NCBI GenBank assembly: GCA_027012915.1
Contig: JALUYN010000550.1
Coordinates: 1 to 8,865 of the forward strand
Source: Cellvibrionaceae bacterium
GTDB taxonomy: Bacteria; Pseudomonadota; Gammaproteobacteria; Pseudomonadales; Cellvibrionaceae
DNA length: 8,865 bases
Direction of reading: 5' to 3'
Translations under genes and position numbers: made by a program
Notes under the pieces: generated by a model
The model's database searches: none
What the model was told of the DNA's origin: nothing
The model's input: only the letters and a program-made list of their open reading frames with translations
Shown here: positions 5,964 through 8,865 of the stretch, piece after piece
Numbering within the stretch: position 1 is the stretch's first letter
Layout of the letters: the number at the start of each line of letters is the position of its first letter

Positions 5964-8753
5964 TTGTCTGAATTTACCATTGGTCAACGCTGGATCAGCA
6001 ACACCGAATCAGACCTGGGACTGGGCATTGTCAGCGCCCACGAACATCGACATATTACAGTCACCTTTCCCGCCGCTGGCGAGCAACGCGTCTATGCCAC
6101 CAACAATGCACCGTTGACACGGGTACAGTTTCGCATTGGCGAGACCATCAAGGACAACGACGGCAATAGCCTCAAGATCACCGGGATTGATGAAACACAG
6201 GGCTACATCACCTACCAGGGCGAAGATGCTCACGGAGAAACCGCCGAGTGGGGTGAGGTTGAACTGGATTGTTTTGTGCAGTTCAGCAAACCCCAGGACC
6301 GCTTGTTTTCCGGACAAATCGACAAGCACCGCCACTTCCAACTGCGCTATCAAACCCTGCAACAACAACAGCAATTAGCACACAACCCTGCACGTGGTCT
6401 CATGGGGCCTCGTGTACAGCTACTGGAACATCAACTCTATATCGCCTCTGAAGTAGGTCGCCGCTTCGCCCCCCGTGTACTGCTCGCCGATGAAGTGGGT
6501 CTGGGAAAAACCATCGAGGCAGGCTTGGTGATTCATCAGCAAATCACCAATGGCCTAAGCCAGCGCGTTTTGATCGCAGTACCAGACAGCCTCTGTCACC
6601 AATGGCTGGTGGAAATGTTGCGACGCTTTAACCTGCATTTCACTCTGTTGGACGAGCCACGCTGCGAAGCGCTGCTGGAATCAGGACAGGAAAACCCGTT
6701 CGAATCCGCGCAATTGATCCTCTGTGGCATATCCCTGCTCACAGAAAACGACCTACGCCTGGAACAGGCTCTGGATTGCGACTGGGACCTGCTGGTGGTG
6801 GATGAAGCGCATCACCTGGAGTGGCACCCACAGCAACAATCTCCCGCATACAGCGCGGTGGAGCAATTGGCCCGGGAAACTTCCGGACTTCTGCTGCTAA
6901 CCGCCACCCCCGAACAATTAGGTGTCGATGGCCACTTCGCCCGATTGCGCCTACTTGATCCAGACCGCTACTACGATCTGGACGGCTTTCTCGCCGAGCA
7001 GGAAAACTACCAACCGGTTAACCAGTTGGTGCAGTCACTATTGGCCGATGCCAGCCGCATTGTCGATGACAGCAGCACCCGCGCTGCATTGATTGAGCGT
7101 CTGGGGGACAGTGTTTCCGAGCACATCGACAATCACAAGGGTGAGCTGGAACCCCTGCGCGACCAGTTAATTGCGGACCTGTTGGATCGTCACGGCACCG
7201 GCCGGGTGCTGTTTCGCAACACCCGCTCCGCGGTCAAGGGCTTTCCTCACCGAGTTTTGCACAGCTACGGCCTGAACAGCGAAGACGACTATCCCGACCA
7301 GCAGATTGACGCGGACAACCCACGAGTGCGCTGGCTGGTCGATTGGCTAAAGCAACACCGCCAAGAGAAAGTACTGATTATCTGCCACAGCGCAGACACC
7401 GCTCTGGACCTGGAAATGCACTTGAATCTGCGCGCGGGTTTGCGCAGTAGCGCCTTCCATGAAGGGTTAACCTTGCTGGAGCGCGATCGCGCGGCAGCCT
7501 ATTTTGCCGACGCCGAGGATGGCGCCCAAGTACTGGTGTGCTCTGAAATCGGCAGCGAGGGACGCAACTTCCAATTTGCTCACAATTTGGTGATGTTTGA
7601 CCTGCCCCTGAACCCGGATCTGATCGAACAGCGTATTGGTCGCCTGGACCGTATTGGTCAAACCAACGACGTCCAAATTCACGTGCCCTACCTCGTAGGT
7701 ACCACGGAAGAATTGGAACTCAACTGGCTGCACCAGGGCTTGAACAGCTTTGAAAGAGTCTGCCCTATCGGCCAACAAATCTATCAGGAGTTTGCTGAAG
7801 AGCTGCACGACACCGTCAACGCAGGCGAAACCAGCATGATGCAAGAGCTGATTGAGCGCACCCGCGAACGCACCGAAGCCACCCTGGCACAATTGCAAAA
7901 CGGCCGAGATCGCTTACTCGAGCTCAACTCCTGTAAGCCAGAGGCCGCCGAAGTACTCATTAAGGCTCTGACCTCTGCGGATGACGAATCAGCACTCAAG
8001 GAGTATCTGGATAACGCCTTCGAACTCTACGGCGTCGACAGTGAAAAGCACAGTGACTCAGCGATTGTGGTTCGTCCATCGGACCACATGCAAACCGCAC
8101 ATTTCCCGGGCCTTCCGGACGAAGGGCTGACCGCGACCTTCGAAAGACAACAGGCCTTGAGCCGCGAAGATATGCACTACCTGACCTGGGAGCACCCCAT
8201 GGTCAGCGGTGTAATGGATATGGTGCTGAACAACGAACAGGGGAACACGGCTCTGTGCACCATCAAGCTGCCACCACTGAAACCCGGCAGCCTGCTGGTG
8301 GAAGGCATTTTTCAGTTCACGTGCCCAGCACCAAGAGCCCTGCACATTCAACGTTTTGTGGCCGACAGCAGCCTGCGCCTGCTGGCCGACAACAATTTGA
8401 AATCCCTGGGCCATGTGATTACGGTTGAACATCTGAATAAGCTGGGGCAGCAGATTAAACTAGCTACAGCCAAACAGCTGGTGCAGCACGCTCGCTCAGA
8501 TATCGAGCGCATTTGTATTCATCTGGAACAGCAGGCTAAACAACAGCTTCAGGAAACTGTTCGTATCGCAGAACAAAAGCTGCGCGAGCACTTTGATCTG
8601 GAGATTGAACGATTGGAAGCACTGGCACAGGTGAACCCCAATATCCGCCAGGAAGAAATCGACTACTGTGCAGATCTGAAACAAGCGGGCCTGGACGCAC
8701 TTGGCAACAGCCAACTGCGCCTGGATGCCATTCGTATCGCAGTAGCGACCTAG
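5964..8753 (+). CDS. rapA: RapA, RNA polymerase-associated Swi2/Snf2 ATPase
   Basis: RapA (HepA) binds RNA polymerase and uses ATP to free stalled or post-termination polymerase for reuse. The 929-residue product aligns along its length with E. coli RapA (968). Order of parts: N-terminal Tudor-like barrels with FTIGQRWISNTESDLGLG; FSKPQDRLFSGQID; Walker A DEVGLGKT (176-183); DEAH box (280-283); LLTATPEQLG; DRHGTGRVLFRNTR; second RecA lobe with VLVCSEIGSEGRNFQFA and QRIGRLDRIGQ (556-566); then the C-terminal domains with VVRPSDHM, TWEHPM and VNPNIR. Translation starts at TTG with a good ribosome site. The link between the two ATPase lobes (about residues 427-453) is some 35 residues shorter than in E. 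coli, which accounts for most of the length difference. The C terminus (LDAIRIAVAT) ends two residues before the E. coli one, at a TAG that belongs to the repeat at 8750-8768. Confidence 0.97.
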   Translation: MSEFTIGQRWISNTESDLGLGIVSAHEHRHITVTFPAAGEQRVYATNNAPLTRVQFRIGETIKDNDGNSLKITGIDETQGYITYQGEDAHGETAEWGEVELDCFVQFSKPQDRLFSGQIDKHRHFQLRYQTLQQQQQLAHNPARGLMGPRVQLLEHQLYIASEVGRRFAPRVLLADEVGLGKTIEAGLVIHQQITNGLSQRVLIAVPDSLCHQWLVEMLRRFNLHFTLLDEPRCEALLESGQENPFESAQLILCGISLLTENDLRLEQALDCDWDLLVVDEAHHLEWHPQQQSPAYSAVEQLARETSGLLLLTATPEQLGVDGHFARLRLLDPDRYYDLDGFLAEQENYQPVNQLVQSLLADASRIVDDSSTRAALIERLGDSVSEHIDNHKGELEPLRDQLIADLLDRHGTGRVLFRNTRSAVKGFPHRVLHSYGLNSEDDYPDQQIDADNPRVRWLVDWLKQHRQEKVLIICHSADTALDLEMHLNLRAGLRSSAFHEGLTLLERDRAAAYFADAEDGAQVLVCSEIGSEGRNFQFAHNLVMFDLPLNPDLIEQRIGRLDRIGQTNDVQIHVPYLVGTTEELELNWLHQGLNSFERVCPIGQQIYQEFAEELHDTVNAGETSMMQELIERTRERTEATLAQLQNGRDRLLELNSCKPEAAEVLIKALTSADDESALKEYLDNAFELYGVDSEKHSDSAIVVRPSDHMQTAHFPGLPDEGLTATFERQQALSREDMHYLTWEHPMVSGVMDMVLNNEQGNTALCTIKLPPLKPGSLLVEGIFQFTCPAPRALHIQRFVADSSLRLLADNNLKSLGHVITVEHLNKLGQQIKLATAKQLVQHARSDIERICIHLEQQAKQQLQETVRIAEQKLREHFDLEIERLEALAQVNPNIRQEEIDYCADLKQAGLDALGNSQLRLDAIRIAVAT

Positions 8754-8768
8754 GGCCTGTTAACACTA
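8750..8768 (+). repeat. Copy 2 of the 19-base CTAGGGCCTGTYRACACTA repeat
   Basis: The sequence CTAGGGCCTGTTAACACTA matches copy 1 (3244-3262) at 17 of 19 positions and likewise supplies the stop codon of the gene before it (8751-8753, rapA). Here it leads into a hairpin-rich stretch that runs off the window. Confidence 0.75.
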
Positions 8769-8865
8769 ATTCTGATACTTCTGCTGGAGACTATTTTCGC
8801 TCCCAGTCAGGCGGTATGAGCGCCATTTAGTTGTTCTAAATAAGCGAATTCCAACGCAGCTGGGG
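8750..8865. repeat. Partial structured intergenic element (left part, cut by window edge)
   Basis: After the rapA stop no open frame of note exists, but the sequence is rich in inverted repeats: CGCTC (8798-8802) with GAGCG (8818-8822), GGCG (8810-8813) with CGCC (8821-8824), a perfect ATTTAG-TTGTT-CTAAAT hairpin (8825-8841), and CCCAG (8802-8806) with CTGGG (8860-8864). The last pair suggests that the sequence folds back on itself and that a right half lies beyond base 8865. It may be a non-coding mobile element or dispersed intergenic repeat. It is too long and too weakly T-rich to be read as a simple terminator. Confidence 0.45.

Noticed and set aside
5592..5987. 131-codon minus-strand frame opposite the pterin-synthase-like gene and the start of rapA
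   Set aside because: It overlaps two genes with strong family signatures. Its composition is what an antisense reading of those codons would give.
724..8504. Frequent GATATC sites (about nine, against roughly two expected at random)
   Set aside because: Almost all fall in coding sequence, several reading as GAT-ATC (Asp-Ile). Codon and amino-acid preference is a sufficient explanation; only the intergenic GCGATATCGC was kept as a weak candidate.

Overview
This window reads as ordinary chromosomal DNA of a gammaproteobacterium of the Pseudomonas/Cellvibrio/marine type. The protein sequences closely resemble E. coli and Pseudomonas housekeeping proteins. The cluster of nadB, sdhE/ygfX, ygfZ, an HDOD gene and ung is an arrangement I associate, from memory, with pseudomonads and their marine relatives. 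Base composition and codon use look even throughout. I see no phage, plasmid, CRISPR, tRNA or rRNA feature. The genus cannot be fixed from the sequence alone.

Layout: (1) 1-1491 (+) is the 3' nine-tenths of nadB (L-aspartate oxidase, first step of NAD synthesis). (2) On the minus strand, converging on nadB, lies the two-gene operon sdhE-ygfX: an FAD assembly factor for succinate dehydrogenase and a small two-helix membrane protein. (3) A 180-base divergent promoter region (2183-2362) separates sdhE from ygfZ (+), a folate-binding Fe-S maintenance protein. (4) A stand-alone HDOD-domain gene (+) converges on ung (-, uracil-DNA glycosylase) over a perfect GC-rich hairpin. (5) Divergent from ung, a probable operon (+) encodes a two-domain protein of the 6-pyruvoyl/6-carboxy-tetrahydropterin synthase fold, followed 48 bases later by rapA, the Swi2/Snf2 ATPase that recycles RNA polymerase. 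(6) The last 112 bases hold a structured noncoding element cut by the window edge.

The genes share themes rather than one pathway. NadB and SdhE both concern flavoproteins of the succinate dehydrogenase/fumarate reductase superfamily, YgfZ maintains Fe-S enzymes, Ung protects DNA, and RapA serves transcription. No gap between genes exceeds 300 bases.

The two most noteworthy signals follow. First, a 19-base motif, CTAGGGCCTGTYRACACTA, occurs at the 3' ends of both ygfZ and rapA, and each gene's TAG stop codon is part of it. The rapA copy opens a longer hairpin-rich sequence that looks like the left half of an inverted-repeat element. Second, the pterin-synthase-like protein seems to be a tandem duplication in which each half has kept the opposite part of the active site. 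I found nothing I can call a wholly new multi-gene system.
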